In this document: piece by piece, positions 33,111 to 41,653 of the stretch | How the letters are laid out: each line of letters begins with the position of its first letter | Position numbering within the stretch: the first letter of the stretch is position 1 | Origin: Bosea vestrisii | GTDB lineage: Bacteria > Pseudomonadota > Alphaproteobacteria > Rhizobiales > Beijerinckiaceae | Length of the DNA: 64,000 bases | Direction: 5' to 3' | Assembly (NCBI RefSeq): GCF_030144325.1 | Contig: NZ_CP126307.1 | Location: 4,802,001-4,866,000 of the forward strand | The notes under the pieces: model-generated | The model's database searches: none | Told to the model about the DNA's origin: nothing | Seen by the model: only the letters and a program-made list of their open reading frames with translations | Program-made: the position numbers and the translations under genes

Positions 33111-33593
33111 TCACGGCCCACAAGGCATAGGCCGGTGCAAGGCTGCGAGCAGGCACGCGCGCTCGAGGTCCTTGGGACGGCCGAACCCCTCGATGATGCG
33201 CCTGAGCTCGTCCCGCTCGGGGACATAGACTGTTGCCGCGCCGATTGCGATTGCCTGCCTCGTCGCCGGCCGGACCGGATGCCACGCTTCGCCGACGCGA
33301 TGCTCGAAGCCGGCCATGAGATCCACCGGCACGGGCGGCGCTGGCCACTTTGCCAGGATCTCTGACCTGAATAGCGAGTTGGGTGGCCCTTGATAGGGCT
33401 CGATGCCGAGAGCCGGCAGGATGCGGCTGATATCCTCGACGCCGAGCAGTATATCGACATCGGCGACGGCGATCGGGCTGGCGCCGTGAAGGGCGGCCGC
33501 GGCGCTCGCGATGATCCACCAGGGCTCGCGTGCCGTCTCCATGATCGCAGCGACGGAACCGAGGGTTTCGATCAGGGGCGCCGGCAGGCTCAT
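33111..33593 (-). CDS. Nucleotidyltransferase-superfamily-like protein
   Basis: 160 residues from the ATG at 33593. WWIIASAAAALHGASPIAVA followed by DVDILL resembles the nucleotidyltransferase core with its hydrophobic-D-x-D motif. Such small proteins are sometimes antitoxin or MNT-type AMPylases, but no HEPN partner lies next to it. The rest is poorly conserved, and function is not assigned. A longer frame to 33764 lacks conserved sequence and is rejected. Confidence 0.6.
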   Translation of the reverse strand: MSLPAPLIETLGSVAAIMETAREPWWIIASAAAALHGASPIAVADVDILLGVEDISRILPALGIEPYQGPPNSLFRSEILAKWPAPPVPVDLMAGFEHRVGEAWHPVRPATRQAIAIGAATVYVPERDELRRIIEGFGRPKDLERACLLAALHRPMPCGP

Positions 33594-33775
33594 GGCTGGC
33601 CTATAGCAGCTTCCGGAGCGGCCTTGCCATGCCTGGCGAACGATGGCGCGCGCCCGCGACAAGGGCGAGGCAGACCGCCACGGTAGATTGGAATTGCGCG
33701 GAGCGATGCTGGCGGAGAAGAATTTTCTTGGTATGCGATGGTGTCGGGCCGCCCGGCGACGCATCGAGAGCCATC

Positions 33776-34960
33776 ATGAACATCGCCCAGAACTTCGACC
33801 TGTGGATCGACCGCCGCGGCAGCAACTGCGCCAAATGGGACAAGATGGAGGCCATCTACGGCGTCCCGGTTTCCGACGGCATCGCCATGTGGGTCGCCGA
33901 TATGGATTTTCGCCCGCCGGCTTGCGTCCAGGCCGCGGTCGAGGCGATGGCCGCCCACGGCGTCTATGGCTATTTCGGCGACGAGCGGACCAATAGCGAC
34001 GCCATTCGCTGGTGGATGAAGGAGCGCCATGGCTGGGTAGTCGAGCCGCAGGCGATCTTCACCACGCACGGGCTGGTGAACGGCACCGCGCTCTGCGTCG
34101 ACGCCTATACCAGGCCGGGCGATGGCGTCGTCCTGATGACGCCGGTCTACCATGCCTTCGCCCGTGTCATCAAAGCGGCGGGCCGCGATGTCGTCGAATG
34201 CAAGCTCGCGCAGGAGGACGGCCGCTACGTCCTCGACATCCTCGCCTGGGATGCGCAGATGACCGGCAAGGAGCGGATGCTGATCCTGTGTTCGCCGCAC
34301 AATCCGGGCGGGCGGGTCTGGAGCCGCGATGAGCTCAGGCAAATCGCCGATTTCTGCGTCCGCCACGACCTGATCCTGGTCTCGGACGAGATCCACCACG
34401 ACCTGGTCATGCCCGGGCATAAGCACACGGTCATGCCCCTCGCCGCGCCGGAGATCATGGATCGCCTGGTGATGATGACCGCCACGACCAAGACCTTCAA
34501 CATCGCCGGCGCCCATGTCGGCAATGTCATCATTCCCGATGAGGCGCTGCGTGCTCCGTTCCGCGCCCGGATGAACGCGCTCGGCATATCCCCCAACTCC
34601 TTCGGCATGGAGATGTCGACGGCTGCCTACAGCCCGCAGGGCGCAGCCTGGGTCGATTCCCTGGTCGCCTATCTCGACGGCAACCGCATGCTCTTTGACG
34701 AGGCTGTCGGCAGCATTCCCGGCATCCGCTCGATGCCGCTGGAGTCGACCTACCTCGCCTGGGTCGATTTCGCCGGTACCGGGATGGAGGCGAAGGAGTT
34801 CATCGCCCGCGTCGAGAAGCAGGCGAAGATCGCGGTGAACCACGGTGCGAGCTTCGGCGCCGGCGGCGACAGCTTCCTGCGCTTCAACCTAGCGACGCAG
34901 CGTTCCGTCGTGGTCGAGGCCGCAGAGCGCCTGAAGAAGGCGTTCGCCGACATGCAGTAG
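33776..34960 (+). CDS. MalY/PatB-type PLP-dependent aminotransferase / cystathionine beta-lyase
   Basis: 394 residues from the ATG at 33776. Fold-type I: MWVADMDFRPP (substrate loop), HNPGG within CSPHNPGGRVWSRDE, SDEIHHDLVMPGHKHT (PLP-contacting Asp) and the PLP-binding Lys239 in TATTKTFNIAGAH; FGAGGDSFLRFNLAT holds the carboxylate-binding Arg. MalY/PatB enzymes cleave C-S bonds of cystathionine and related thioethers, and some act as aminotransferases. It diverges from the nucleotidyltransferase-like gene across about 180 bases. No methionine genes are adjacent, so its substrate is open. Confidence 0.85.
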   Translation: MNIAQNFDLWIDRRGSNCAKWDKMEAIYGVPVSDGIAMWVADMDFRPPACVQAAVEAMAAHGVYGYFGDERTNSDAIRWWMKERHGWVVEPQAIFTTHGLVNGTALCVDAYTRPGDGVVLMTPVYHAFARVIKAAGRDVVECKLAQEDGRYVLDILAWDAQMTGKERMLILCSPHNPGGRVWSRDELRQIADFCVRHDLILVSDEIHHDLVMPGHKHTVMPLAAPEIMDRLVMMTATTKTFNIAGAHVGNVIIPDEALRAPFRARMNALGISPNSFGMEMSTAAYSPQGAAWVDSLVAYLDGNRMLFDEAVGSIPGIRSMPLESTYLAWVDFAGTGMEAKEFIARVEKQAKIAVNHGASFGAGGDSFLRFNLATQRSVVVEAAERLKKAFADMQ

Positions 34961-34970
34961 CAGGAGGCAC

Positions 34971-34989
34971 CCGGGCCAGACCGGCCCGG
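34971..34989. terminator. Hairpin between convergent genes
   Basis: CCGGGCC, loop AGACC and GGCCCGG form a perfect 7-bp stem in the 37-base gap between MalY and the SnoaL-like gene. It could stop transcription from both sides, but it lacks T tracts. Confidence 0.4.
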
Positions 34990-34997
34990 AGCAGACT

Positions 34998-35405
34998 TTA
35001 ATCCGATGCTTCGACGCGGCCATTATGGGTGGCGCGTATCCTCCAATGATCGTCGCCTTTGACGACGACCATGGTCAGCAGGCCCTGACGGTCCTCGGGA
35101 GGATGCCCGCCCTCGACAAAATCAGGCCAATGCCAGCGGGCATGCACCAGCGCAACCGTTGGTGAGAGCAGTGCGATCTGCTCGACCGAGAGCTGGTAGT
35201 TCTTCATCTGCTCGGCGATCGACGCAGGGATGTCCTTGTGGGCGTCGAAGTTCTCGTCGCGTGTCTTCCACCAGATGCCGCGCCAAGTGATGAAATCCGA
35301 ATCCTGCGTGAAATGCTCGGCCCAGCGTTCCATGTCGGTGGCGTGCCAAGCCGCCAGATATGATGCCATCAAGACCTGAATGGCCTTCACCTCCTGATCC
35401 GACAT
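34998..35405 (-). CDS. SnoaL/NTF2-like (SgcJ/EcaC-type) protein
   Basis: 135 residues. The SgcJ/EcaC-type NTF2 fold is suggested by AWHATDMERWAEHFTQDSDF near the N-terminus, TVALVHARWHWPDF in the central strand and GLLTMVVVKGDDHWRIRATH with the C-terminal His/Arg pair. These proteins are dimers with a hydrophobic cavity and range from ketosteroid isomerase-like to unknown roles. No signal peptide. It converges with MalY and is upstream, on the same strand, of nothing obvious. The substrate is unknown. Confidence 0.78.
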   Translation of the reverse strand: MSDQEVKAIQVLMASYLAAWHATDMERWAEHFTQDSDFITWRGIWWKTRDENFDAHKDIPASIAEQMKNYQLSVEQIALLSPTVALVHARWHWPDFVEGGHPPEDRQGLLTMVVVKGDDHWRIRATHNGRVEASD

Positions 35406-35488
35406 TCATCTCTCCTTCGCGGAAAGCGAACATACGGCAGGTGAATCGTCTCGGCGAATGGGTGCCGACCCAGCCATCGCCTGTATTG

Positions 35489-36250
35489 TCACAGCCGCTG
35501 CGACGTCGTGCCCTTGGCAATGATCGGGCCGGTCGGCCGGCCGGTCGGCGAGCCGGTCGCCGGCTCCAGGGTGATCTCGAAGAGCTGGCCGTTGCCGAGC
35601 GGGAGGTTGTCGAGCCGCAAGGGTGTCGACCGCGCGCGGTCGATCAGGCCGACCGAGCGCGGTCCGACGGCGCGATCCCACAGCGTCCAGATCTCCAGCG
35701 CCTTGCCGGCCGGCACGTCGATGCTCTGCAGAGGCAGCATCTCGACGCGTCCGTCGGCAAAGGTGTGCACGACGGCGGCGGCGGCATTGCTGTCGGTCAG
35801 TAGCACCGCAACCATCAGCGGCTGGCGCCCGGCACGGTCGAGCGCGCCGATGAGGCCGATTGCCAGCAGCACGGTCGCCAGTAAGCCGGCAAAGGCGGCG
35901 CCGCGCCAGACGAAGAGGCTGTTCCACCACGCGGCAAGGCGGCCGGGTCCGGCCGTGGCCTGTCGTTGCTCGGCTGCAGACGCGGAGGTTGCCGGTTGGA
36001 TCAGGCCCGCTATTCCGGCCTCGATCCGGGACCAGAGATCAGCGGGGGGCGTGATCGGGGTCGCTGTAGCGTCGAGCGCTGCGAAATGGCGGCGCCAGCG
36101 TTCGACTGCTGTCGCGAAAGCGGTGTCCTGCTCCAGACGGTGCTCTGCGGCATCGCGCTCCTGGCCTTCGAGCAGGCCAAGGACGTATTCGCCCGCGAGC
36201 GCGTTATATTCGGGGGAGGCTGCGTCGGCGCCGGGGCTCATCCGAGGCAC
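35489..36250 (-). CDS. RskA-type membrane anti-sigma factor
   Basis: 253 residues. The cytoplasmic N-terminal part (about 1-100; EYNALAGEYVLGLLEGQERD) resembles an anti-sigma domain, a single hydrophobic helix follows (about 115-137, AFAGLLATVLLAIGLIGAL), and a periplasmic C-terminal domain of RskA type contains ALEIWTLWDRAVGPRSVGLI. RskA proteins bind SigK-like ECF factors and release them after regulated proteolysis. It overlaps the sigma gene by 13 bases, so the two are translationally coupled. Confidence 0.85.
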   Translation of the reverse strand: MPRMSPGADAASPEYNALAGEYVLGLLEGQERDAAEHRLEQDTAFATAVERWRRHFAALDATATPITPPADLWSRIEAGIAGLIQPATSASAAEQRQATAGPGRLAAWWNSLFVWRGAAFAGLLATVLLAIGLIGALDRAGRQPLMVAVLLTDSNAAAAVVHTFADGRVEMLPLQSIDVPAGKALEIWTLWDRAVGPRSVGLIDRARSTPLRLDNLPLGNGQLFEITLEPATGSPTGRPTGPIIAKGTTSQRL

Positions 36251-36801
36251 TCCTTCAACGAAAGCAGCGAGCGGCGGATCCAGGATTTGACAGTCCCGAG
36301 CGGCAGCTTGAGGCGCCCGGCGATTTCGCCATGGGTCAGCCCCTGGACGAAGGCGAGCAGCACCAGGCCGCGCCGTTGCGGCGGCAGCATCTCGAGGCAG
36401 GCGCGCAGCGCTGTGGCGTCGGAGAGTTTCGACATCACGGTCTCCGGATCATCCTCTTCGCTCGCCGTCTCCTCGGCGATCGGGGTGTCGCTCGTCTCGG
36501 TCCGCTTCTCGTCGCGCAGGATCGAGAGCGAGCGGTTGCGCAGGATGGCGTAGATCCAGGTCAGGCCGGCGCCGCGTTCCGGGTCGAAGCGGGCCGCATG
36601 TCTCCAGACCAGCACGAACGCGTCCTGCACCGCTTCCTCCGCCAGGGCGCGGCGCTTCAGCAGACGTTGCGCCACACCGAGCATACGCGGCGACTCCACC
36701 TCGTAGATGCGTTTGAGCGCTGATTTATCGCCGGCGGCGCAAGCGAGCAGCGCGGTTTCGATCTCGCCGATCTGTCGCGGCTGCGTAGCGTCAGTCGCCA
36801 T
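36238..36801 (-). CDS. ECF sigma factor (SigK-like)
   Basis: 187 residues. Region 2 reads YEVESPRMLGVAQRLLKRRA and DAFVLVWRHAARFDPERGAG LTWIYAILRNRSL, and region 4 reads LPPQRRGLVLLAFVQGLTHG EIAGRLKLPLGTVKSWIRRS. It directs RNA polymerase to its own regulon when released from the anti-sigma factor encoded downstream. It is divergent from a DUF4394 gene across about 200 bases, which makes DUF4394 a probable target. A symmetric GCATCC pair lies between them. Confidence 0.88.
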   Translation of the reverse strand: MATDATQPRQIGEIETALLACAAGDKSALKRIYEVESPRMLGVAQRLLKRRALAEEAVQDAFVLVWRHAARFDPERGAGLTWIYAILRNRSLSILRDEKRTETSDTPIAEETASEEDDPETVMSKLSDATALRACLEMLPPQRRGLVLLAFVQGLTHGEIAGRLKLPLGTVKSWIRRSLLSLKECLG

Positions 36802-36870
36802 TCGTCTCCCCGGTATCCGGCCAACCTCTCTGAAGCGGCGAGCCCATTGTTACGCGATAGCCGCGGCCTT

Positions 36871-36906
36871 GGATGCGATCTGAGCTTTTATTTTTCGTCC
36901 GCATCC
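36871..36906. promoter_or_regulatory. Outward-facing GCATCC pair between ECF sigma and DUF4394 genes
   Basis: GGATGCG (36871-36877) and CGCATCC (36900-36906) place the same hexamer facing each gene. It resembles SigK-type -35 elements (CCATCC), with candidate -10 sequences 16-17 bases downstream that are not well conserved. This is speculative. Confidence 0.3.
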
Positions 36907-37003
36907 GCCCTGCGATCCAGTCGATATCCGCCATGGGTGCCGCGCCAGACGAAGCGTCGGCCAGCCCCTTTTTGAGATTGCGACACGAACCGGAGGACAT
37001 CCA

Positions 37004-37795
37004 ATGACCAAGGCTCGCAACCTGCTTCTCGCATCCACTATTCTCACCACGGCTTTTGCCGCGGCGACCGCAGCCCAGGCCGGCATGGTCGCGGTGCTGA
37101 CCGGCGACGATACGCTCACCATGGTCGACACCGCCACCCAGAAGGCCGGCAAGTCGATGAAGGTCAGCGGCATCAACGGCAAGATCGCCGGCATCGACGT
37201 CCGCCCCGCCGACGGCATGCTTTATGCCCTCGCGGCCGACGGCACGATCTACACGGTCGACAAGGCCGGCAAGGCGACGATGAAGTCGAAGATGGACACG
37301 GTGCTCGCCGCGAGCGCCATGGCGACCGTCGACTTCAACCCTGCGGCTGACCGCCTGCGCGTGATCGGCTCGGACGGCACCAACCTCCGCGTCAATGTCG
37401 ACGACGGCAAGACCACGGTCGACGGCAAGCTGAAGTTCGCCGAGACCGACATGCACAAGGGCGAAGCGCCGATGATCGTCGCCGGCGCCTACACCAACTC
37501 GGTCAAGGGCACCAAGGAGACGGCGCTCTACGACATCGACGGCAAGATCGGCGGGTTGTTGAAGCAGGCGCCGCCGAATGACGGCGTGCTCGGCGCGATC
37601 GGCAAGCTCGGCGTCACCGCCAAGGCGATCGCCTTCGACATCGAGACGGCCGCCGATGGCACGAACACCGGCTGGCTGGTCGCCGATGGCGGGCTCTACA
37701 AGGTCGACCTGACCTCGGGCAAGGCCGCAATGGTCGGCAAGATCAGCGGGCTCAACGCGCCGGTACGTGATGTCGCGGCGTTGCCGGCGATGTAA
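37004..37795 (+). CDS. Secreted DUF4394 protein
   Basis: 263 residues. Sec signal peptide MTKARNLLLASTILTTAFAA cleaved after AQAG, followed by a beta-propeller-like repeat domain: GKIAGIDVRPADGMLYALAA, VDFNPAADRLRVIGSDGTNL, GLYKVDLTSGKAAMVGKI. DUF4394 proteins are commonly encoded next to ECF sigma/RskA pairs, as here, and function is unknown. GGAGGACATCC precedes the ATG, a good ribosome binding site. Transcribed divergently from the sigma gene, of which it is a likely target. Confidence 0.85.
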   Translation: MTKARNLLLASTILTTAFAAATAAQAGMVAVLTGDDTLTMVDTATQKAGKSMKVSGINGKIAGIDVRPADGMLYALAADGTIYTVDKAGKATMKSKMDTVLAASAMATVDFNPAADRLRVIGSDGTNLRVNVDDGKTTVDGKLKFAETDMHKGEAPMIVAGAYTNSVKGTKETALYDIDGKIGGLLKQAPPNDGVLGAIGKLGVTAKAIAFDIETAADGTNTGWLVADGGLYKVDLTSGKAAMVGKISGLNAPVRDVAALPAM

Positions 37796-37822
37796 GCTGA
37801 ACGCATCTTCCGACCTGCGGGA

Positions 37823-37853
37823 GGCCGCCGTTCTGCGAGGAGCGGCGGCCTTT
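37823..37853 (+). terminator. Intrinsic terminator after DUF4394 gene
   Basis: GGCCGCCG and CGGCGGCC form an 8-bp stem followed by TTT, 28 bases after the stop. The T tract is short. Confidence 0.6.
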
Positions 37854-37945
37854 CCCATTTGGGCGGCAGTTGAAGGTGCGGCCGGGCTTTCGCCATAGTT
37901 GCAGTGGACCTTGCCATCGGCGACGCGGATAGCGGAGACGAGAGC

Positions 37946-39394
37946 ATGGCGGATCGCTCCGAGCCAAGTCAGAAAGTGTTGGCGCTGCAGCGCTTCGGGC
38001 TGGGCCTGAAGCCGGGGCGGGCTGCCGGCGTGGCGGATGTGCGCGAGCGCCTGCTCGTGGATATCCGCAGCGAAGGCGCGCCGCAGCCGAACGTCAGCTT
38101 TTCCGGCGCCGCTCCGATCGGACGGGCGCTCTACGCCTTCGAGGATGAGGAGCGGGCGGCGCGTGAAGCGCGCCGTGTCGCCGGACAGCAAGGCGTGGGG
38201 CAGGGCGTGCAGGTCGCGAGCGCGCCGCCCGCCCCGGGCCAGCCCCAGGGCCAGATGACGGCGCCGGCGCAGCCGGTTCCCCAATTTCCGCAGGCGATCT
38301 ACCGCGAGGAAGCGGTCGCTCGCGTCCAGGGCGCGCTCGAGGCCGAGACGGGCTTCGCCGAGCGGCTCGTCCAGTTCTGGTCGAACCATTTCTGCGTCTC
38401 GGTCGCCAAGGGCAACTTCGTGCGCGCCATGGCCGGCGCCTTCGAGCGCGAGGCGATCCGGCCCAACATCTTCGGCCGCTTCGAGGAGCTGTTGATCGCG
38501 GTCGAGAGCCATCCGGCGATGCTCAATTTCCTCGACAACCAGCTTTCGATCGGCCCGGATTCGCGCGCCGGCAAGCGTCGTGGCCGCGGCCTCAACGAGA
38601 ATCTCGCCCGCGAGATCATGGAGCTGCATACGCTCGGGGTTTCCGGCGGCTATACGCAAGGTGACGTCACCAGCCTGGCGCGGATCATCACCGGCTGGAC
38701 CGTTGTCGGCCGCGACGCCCGTCTCGGCTTTCCCGGTTCCTTCGCCTTCAATCCCGGCCTGCACGATCCCGGCGGCCAGAGGCTGCTCGGCAAGGTCTAC
38801 CGGCAGGAGGGCAAAGAGAAGGGCATGGCGGCGCTCGCCGATCTCGCCCGTCATCCAAGTACCGCGGCCTTCATCGCCCATAAGCTCGCCCGCCATTTCG
38901 TCGCCGACGAGCCGCCGCAGGCGCTGGTCGCGGAGCTCACCCGCGTCTTCCGAGAGACGGGTGGCGATCTCGCCGCGTTGTCGCGGGCGCTGGTCACGTC
39001 CGAACTCGCCTGGGCTGCGCCGGCGACCAAGTTGCGCACGCCGCAGGAATTCCTGGTCGCGGCATTCCGGGCGCTCGGCCGCAAGCCAGATTTCGGCCAG
39101 ATCGCGGGGCCGCTCGGTGTGATGGGCCAGCCGCTCTGGCAGCCCTCGGGGCCGGACGGCTATCCCGACACGAACGCGGCCTGGGCGACGCCGGAAGGGA
39201 TCAAGACCCGTATCGATGTCGCAGCCCAGCTCGGCCGCCAGGCCGCGGGCTCGGTTGCCGATCCGCGTGCGCTGGTCGAGGAGGTGCTTGGCCCGCTCGC
39301 CTCGGCCCAGACCAGGCAGGCGGTGGCGCGCGCCGAGAGCAAGCCGCAGGCGCTCGCGCTGCTGCTGATGTCGCCCGAATTCCAGCGGAGGTGA
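37946..39394 (+). CDS. DUF1800 family protein
   Basis: 482 residues from the ATG at 37946 (GGAGACGAG upstream). The DUF1800 signature is seen in FAERLVQFWSNHFCVSVAKG, ESHPAMLNFLDNQLSIGPDS, RGLNENLAREIMELHTLGVS and the C-terminal TPQEFLVAAFRALG. A glycine/proline-rich linker of about 50 residues (about 90-140) interrupts the N-terminal half. No signal peptide, although some members are Tat-exported. Always paired with DUF1501, as here; function unknown. Confidence 0.85.
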   Translation: MADRSEPSQKVLALQRFGLGLKPGRAAGVADVRERLLVDIRSEGAPQPNVSFSGAAPIGRALYAFEDEERAAREARRVAGQQGVGQGVQVASAPPAPGQPQGQMTAPAQPVPQFPQAIYREEAVARVQGALEAETGFAERLVQFWSNHFCVSVAKGNFVRAMAGAFEREAIRPNIFGRFEELLIAVESHPAMLNFLDNQLSIGPDSRAGKRRGRGLNENLAREIMELHTLGVSGGYTQGDVTSLARIITGWTVVGRDARLGFPGSFAFNPGLHDPGGQRLLGKVYRQEGKEKGMAALADLARHPSTAAFIAHKLARHFVADEPPQALVAELTRVFRETGGDLAALSRALVTSELAWAAPATKLRTPQEFLVAAFRALGRKPDFGQIAGPLGVMGQPLWQPSGPDGYPDTNAAWATPEGIKTRIDVAAQLGRQAAGSVADPRALVEEVLGPLASAQTRQAVARAESKPQALALLLMSPEFQRR

Positions 39395-39396
39395 GC

Positions 39397-40635
39397 ATGG
39401 GCGCTGACGACTGCGAACGGATGACGCCCTCGCGCCGGGCCGTTCTGGGGGCGGCGAGTGCGCTCTTCGCCTGGTCCTACATGCCGAAATTCGCCCATGC
39501 GGCGGCCGGCTCGCGCGACTCGCGCTTCCTGCTGGTCGTCTTGCGCGGCGCGCTCGACGGGCTCTCGGCCGTGCCGCCGCTCGGCGATCCCGGTTATGCG
39601 GACCTGCGCGAAGGCATCGCGCTGGCCAAGGACGGGCCGGAGGCGGCGCTGCCACTCGACGGCTTCTTCTATCTGCACCCGGCGATGCCGAACCTGGCGC
39701 GGCTCTATGCGAACGGGCAGGCATCGATCGTTCATGCCAGTGCCACCGGCTATCGCGAGCGTTCGCATTTCGATGGGCAGGACGTGCTGGAGAGCGGGCA
39801 GGGCGGTCCGGGCAAGACCGACTCAGGCTGGCTCAACCGGTTGATCGCCAGCCTGCCGCCGGGTGAGGCGGTCTCGCGCCATGGCGCGCTCGGCGTCGGC
39901 GTCGTGCCGCCCCTCGTCGTGCGCGGGCAGGCTCCGGTGCTCGGCTGGGCGCCGCCGCGCATGGCGCGGGCCGGCGCCGATCTCGTCCAGCGCCTCGGTG
40001 ATCTCTATGGCGAGCGCGATCCCCCTCTGGCGCTCGTGCTGAAGCGGGCGATCGAGACGGAGCTGATCGCGTCGAGGCAGGGCGCCGAGCAGCCGCGGGG
40101 CGGCGGCGGACCTGACAGTGCCGAGGGCATGAAGCGCATCGCCGAGGGCGCCGCCCGGCTGGTCGGCGCCGAGGATGGCCCGCGCATCGCTGCGCTGGCG
40201 TTCGAGGGCTGGGATACGCATGCGAACGAAGGCGGCGCCAAAGGCCGTCTCGCCACCTTGCTCGGCGGGCTCGACGGCGCGCTGGCGACCTTCGAGAGCG
40301 GGTTGAAACCGGTGTGGAAGGATACGGTAGTGATGGTCGTCACCGAGTTCGGCCGCACCGCCCGCGTCAACGGCACGGTCGGCACCGATCACGGCACCGG
40401 CACGGTCGCCTTCCTCGTCGGCGGCGCGGTCAGGGGCAAGCGGATGATCGCCGACTGGCCCGGCCTCAAGCCGGAGCAATTGCACGAGCAGCGCGATCTG
40501 AAACCGACCACCGATATCCGCGCGGTCGCCAAGGGCGTGGTCGCCGACCTGTTCGGGCTGTCCGGCCCGGTTCTGGCCGAAAAGGTGTTTCCGGGCACCG
40601 GTGGGTTGGCGCCGATGCAGGGGCTGATCGTCTAG
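39397..40635 (+). CDS. DUF1501 family protein, Tat-exported
   Basis: 412 residues from the ATG at 39397. GGAGGTGA, overlapping the DUF1800 stop, is a strong ribosome binding site; GTG 39391 is an alternative. A twin-arginine signal (SRRAVLGAASALFAWSYMPK) precedes the mature protein. The sulfatase/alkaline-phosphatase-like fold is indicated by FLLVVLRGALDGLSAVPPLG, ATGYRERSHFDGQDVLESGQ, FEGWDTHANEGG and VTEFGRTARVNGTVGTDHGT. The metal-binding site is unproven. Encoded with DUF1800, suggesting one exported complex. Confidence 0.87.
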   Translation: MGADDCERMTPSRRAVLGAASALFAWSYMPKFAHAAAGSRDSRFLLVVLRGALDGLSAVPPLGDPGYADLREGIALAKDGPEAALPLDGFFYLHPAMPNLARLYANGQASIVHASATGYRERSHFDGQDVLESGQGGPGKTDSGWLNRLIASLPPGEAVSRHGALGVGVVPPLVVRGQAPVLGWAPPRMARAGADLVQRLGDLYGERDPPLALVLKRAIETELIASRQGAEQPRGGGGPDSAEGMKRIAEGAARLVGAEDGPRIAALAFEGWDTHANEGGAKGRLATLLGGLDGALATFESGLKPVWKDTVVMVVTEFGRTARVNGTVGTDHGTGTVAFLVGGAVRGKRMIADWPGLKPEQLHEQRDLKPTTDIRAVAKGVVADLFGLSGPVLAEKVFPGTGGLAPMQGLIV

Positions 40636-40698
40636 CCTCCTTCTCCCCTCGGGGGAGAAGGTCCGGCAGGGGATGAGGGCGGCTCGACAGGGTCAAAC

Positions 40699-40725
40699 AA
40701 AAAGGGCCGCTCGCCTGCGGCCCTT
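40699..40725 (-). terminator. Intrinsic terminator of the leuC-leuD cluster
   Basis: On the minus strand GGGCCGC, loop AGGCGA and GCGGCCC are followed by five T residues. It lies about 275 bases past the leuD stop, inside the REP element, so the leuD transcript probably carries a long structured 3' end. Confidence 0.7.
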
Positions 40726-40766
40726 CCCTCATTCGTCAGCGCTGCGCGCTGCCACCTTCTCCCCGA

Positions 40767-40985
40767 GGGATTCCTCTGCGAAAGCGCATGAGGCGCGGGA
40801 AACCCCTCCCCCTTGTGGGGAGGGGCAGGGGTGGGGGGCGGAAAGTCGAAGCGAATTCGCCGGGAAACGGGCCGATCCGCTTCTACGATCCGCCGATCAC
40901 CCGGTCGTTCGCCCCCATCCCCATACCCTTCCCCACAAGGGGGAAGGGAGGAGTCCAGGCGACCAGCGTTTCGCAGAGGAATCCC
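40767..40985. repeat. Inserted 219-base palindromic element with 17-bp perfect terminal inverted repeats
   Basis: GGGATTCCTCTGCGAAA (40767-40783) and TTTCGCAGAGGAATCCC (40969-40985) are exact reverse complements. Inside, CCCCTCCCCCTTGTGGGGAG and CCCTTCCCCACAAGGGGGAA form a second inverted pair around GGGGTGGGGGGCG / CGCCCCCATCCCC. The arrangement looks like a MITE-like or REPIN insertion into an older REP hairpin. Coding potential is nil. Confidence 0.7.
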
Positions 40986-41000
40986 TGAGGGGAGAAGGAT

Positions 41001-41603
41001 TTAAGCCCAGGCGCGCGCCTTCAGCTTCTCCTCATAGGCGCCGATCTTGGTCGCCTTTTCCATGGTGAGGCCGATATCGTCGAGGCCGTTGAGCAGGCAG
41101 TGCTTGCGGAACGGGTCGATCTCGAAGCGGACCTCGCCGCCATCCGGCCCCTTGATGCTCTGGTTCTGAAGGTCGACGGTCAGCGTCGCGTTCGAGCCGC
41201 GGTCGGCGTCGTCGAACAGCTTGTCGAGGTCGCCCTGCGAGACCACGATCGGCAGGATGCCGTTCTTGAAGCAGTTATTGTAGAAGATGTCGGCGAAGCT
41301 GGTGGAGATCACGCAGCGGATGCCGAAGTCGAGCAGGGCCCAGGGCGCATGCTCGCGCGACGAGCCGCAGCCGAAATTGTCGCCGGCGACGAGGATCTCC
41401 GACTTGCGATAGGCCGGCTGGTTCAGGACGAAGTCCGGGTTCTCCGAACCGTCTTCCTTGTAGCGCATCTCCGAGAACAGCGCCGTGCCGAGGCCGGTGC
41501 GCTTGATCGTCTTCAGATACTGCTTGGGGATGATCATGTCGGTGTCGACATTGATCACCTTCAGCGGGGCGGGGGTCGAGGTCAGGGTGGTGAAAGGCTG
41601 CAT
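41001..41603 (-). CDS. leuD: 3-Isopropylmalate dehydratase small subunit
   Basis: 200 residues, the normal LeuD length. Signature VINVDTDMIIPKQYLKTIKR and GDNFGCGSSREHAPWALLDF (swivel-domain substrate loop), plus FADIFYNNCFKNGILPI. With LeuC it isomerises 2-isopropylmalate to 3-isopropylmalate in leucine synthesis. It is the last gene of a five-gene minus-strand cluster, separated from leuC by a LysE exporter, a metallopeptidase and a small membrane protein. It starts 50 bases after lysE. Confidence 0.95.
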   Translation of the reverse strand: MQPFTTLTSTPAPLKVINVDTDMIIPKQYLKTIKRTGLGTALFSEMRYKEDGSENPDFVLNQPAYRKSEILVAGDNFGCGSSREHAPWALLDFGIRCVISTSFADIFYNNCFKNGILPIVVSQGDLDKLFDDADRGSNATLTVDLQNQSIKGPDGGEVRFEIDPFRKHCLLNGLDDIGLTMEKATKIGAYEEKLKARAWA

Positions 41604-41653
41604 GGCGGGTACTCCGGCAGGTCTTGTCTGGTCAGATGGGGTAAGGCGCTGCG

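Larger units (their letters stand above)
40639..40998. repeat. Composite nested REP/REPIN element
   Basis: An outer REPIN starts with the hairpin CCTTCTCCCC / GGGGGAGAAGG (40639-40661) followed by GGATGAGGG; its partner is CCCTCATTC (from about 40726) and a second CCTTCTCCCC (about 40755-40764). That second hairpin is split by the segment 40767-40985, and its closing arm AGGGGAGAAGG is at 40988-40998. Outer hairpin copies and their mates are about 100 bases apart. See the inner element entry for the insert. Confidence 0.65.

Noticed and set aside
36791..39724. Long open frame (over 900 codons) opposite DUF4394 and DUF1800
   Set aside because: Spans several real genes and gaps; Arg/Ala/Gly-rich without motifs.
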